Assembly (NCBI RefSeq): GCF_900108085.1 | Contig: NZ_FNVR01000013.1 | Coordinates: forward strand, 1 to 64,000 | Length of the DNA stretch: 64,000 bases | Reading direction: 5' to 3' | From: Algoriphagus boritolerans DSM 17298 = JCM 18970 | GTDB taxonomy: Bacteria; Bacteroidota; Bacteroidia; Cytophagales; Cyclobacteriaceae | In this document: positions 63,234 through 64,000 of the stretch, piece by piece | Layout of the letters: the number at the start of each line of letters is the position of its first letter | Numbering within the stretch: position 1 is the stretch's first letter | Position numbers and translations under genes: made by a program | Notes under the pieces: model-generated | What the model was told of the DNA's origin: nothing | Database searches by the model: none | The model's input: only the letters and a program-made list of their open reading frames with translations

Positions 63234-64000
63234 TTAAATAAAGATTTCTTTTCTAATAATCTCCGCAGTTTCCTTCATGTTTTTGGATTCCAGCCCATGA
63301 GTTTCCATTCTGCCTTTGATCCAGGCCAGAAGAGTTTCCAAAATCTGAAGATTTTCATTTGGATAATGTCCAAAATTGTGCGGATGCCACCACAGATGAT
63401 ACATTTCTCCGAGGTTTATGGCGGTATCGATTTCCTCCTTGATTCGCGCTATTCTTCGTTGGTTGAAAAATGAACCGGATCTAAAGGGACGAAGCAGTCT
63501 TGATGCGGGCAAGTGCACCAAAAATTCCCCGTTCCTTACCTCACTGTATGAGGTTCTATTTCCGAGAGGAAATAGGGTATCCCCCGTTCTGAAAATTTTC
63601 TTGATCAGATTTTCATTTTCCACCTGTTTCCAAAACCAGTCTGAGGGATTTGTCCTTACAGCCCCAAAACCCTGCTCACTGGCGATTTCCAGGCTTTTTT
63701 TAGAATATTGGTTTCTTGGAAAAACCAGGGAATAGTGAATATGCTGAAACTTCTCCCAGGCTATTCGGTTGGCTGCCACTAAGTCTGCCTCCCATTCTTC
63801 CAGGCGTTGACCTTTTGCCATTGTGTAATAATGAGAAAAAGAATGGCTTCCCAATTCCTGATTCGGTGTATCCAAGACCAGTTTGACCAGTTCCGGCGCA
63901 AAAAGTGCCTCGTTGAAAATCCTGGGTTGAGCCTTCATCCAGGAATACGCAGAGTACAGCTGATTGGTGAAGGAGGGCTTTACATCGGGCGAATAATGCT
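63234..64000 (-). CDS. Polysaccharide deacetylase family protein (partial, cut by window edge)
   Basis: The frame stays open to the window end, so the N-terminus is missing; the internal ATG at 63938 is not the start. NodB-type pieces: QELGSHSFSHYYT (metal-binding His-x3-His), SLVFPRNQYSKKSLEIASEQGFGAVR and YHLWWHPHNFGHYPNE. It probably removes acetyl groups from the polysaccharide made by this locus. Confidence 0.8.
   Translation of the reverse strand, partial: HYSPDVKPSFTNQLYSAYSWMKAQPRIFNEALFAPELVKLVLDTPNQELGSHSFSHYYTMAKGQRLEEWEADLVAANRIAWEKFQHIHYSLVFPRNQYSKKSLEIASEQGFGAVRTNPSDWFWKQVENENLIKKIFRTGDTLFPLGNRTSYSEVRNGEFLVHLPASRLLRPFRSGSFFNQRRIARIKEEIDTAINLGEMYHLWWHPHNFGHYPNENLQILETLLAWIKGRMETHGLESKNMKETAEIIRKEIFI

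Overview
The window looks like a chromosomal segment of a Bacteroidota member of the order Cytophagales, most like Cyclobacteriaceae/Algoriphagus. The grounds are the gene set (PabB-DinB, MiaB, a sigma54-type regulator, LptE, SecG, GroESL, DUF3822-CoaD, TerC, DUF1573), the AT-rich spacers and the typical envelope proteins. This placement is inferred from gene content. No rRNA or tRNA gene was seen.

Positions 278-16159 hold the most unusual part: an integron-like gene-cassette array that appears not to use a classical IntI. Read on the minus strand it begins with a Xer-like tyrosine recombinase (14987-16159), then an attI-like junction right at its stop codon (about 14966-14990), then eight complete cassettes separated by attC-like sites: seven long (134-138 bp) and one short (about 60 bp). 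Each cassette's 5' end matches the reverse complement of its own 3' end (GTTATGTGT, GTTATAGCC, GTTATGCC, GTTATGCGG, GTTAGCGG and so on). This is what excision and circularisation at GTT/AAC cores would leave. From the recombinase outwards the payloads are: an RDD membrane protein; a small one-TM protein; a two-gene reverse-transcriptase pair that fits DRT type 3 with a candidate ACACAC-bearing ncRNA and terminator; a secreted protein; a zinc-ribbon protein; a two-gene unknown pair; a 1269-aa RecD-like helicase with a C-terminal nuclease-like domain; and a 236-aa unknown. Cassettes 3 and 7 share almost identical leaders, trailers and attC sites around unrelated payloads. This suggests that payloads are swapped inside a common cassette frame.

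16323-35785 returns to ordinary chromosome: a secreted c-type-cytochrome propeller protein plus a DUF1080 protein, an EamA transporter, a phosphoesterase, a histidine kinase with two response regulators, a NeuD-like acyltransferase, an ABC exporter, TerC, DUF1573, a RecD-like helicase, two Nudix proteins, DUF3822-coaD and pyrE. The long spacers at 20054-20615 and 26319-27290 carry small dispersed repeats with TATCCGC/GCGGATA ends.

35945-40837 is a five-gene minus-strand operon of amide-forming enzymes (esterase, RimK-like ATP-grasp, YbdK/GCS2-like ligase, class I amidotransferase-like protein, ATP-grasp-like protein). It probably makes or modifies a small peptide-like compound, product unknown.

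40990-59642 is mostly housekeeping: gamma-carbonic anhydrase, YceI lipoprotein, pabB, dinB, miaB, a sigma54-type regulator, lptE, secG, groES-groEL behind a well-spaced sigma54-type promoter, two secreted hydrolases, an amidohydrolase remnant, small acetyltransferases and kdsB. 59910-64000 begins an exopolysaccharide/capsule locus (Wzc-like tyrosine kinase, Wza-like exporter, polysaccharide deacetylase cut by the window edge).
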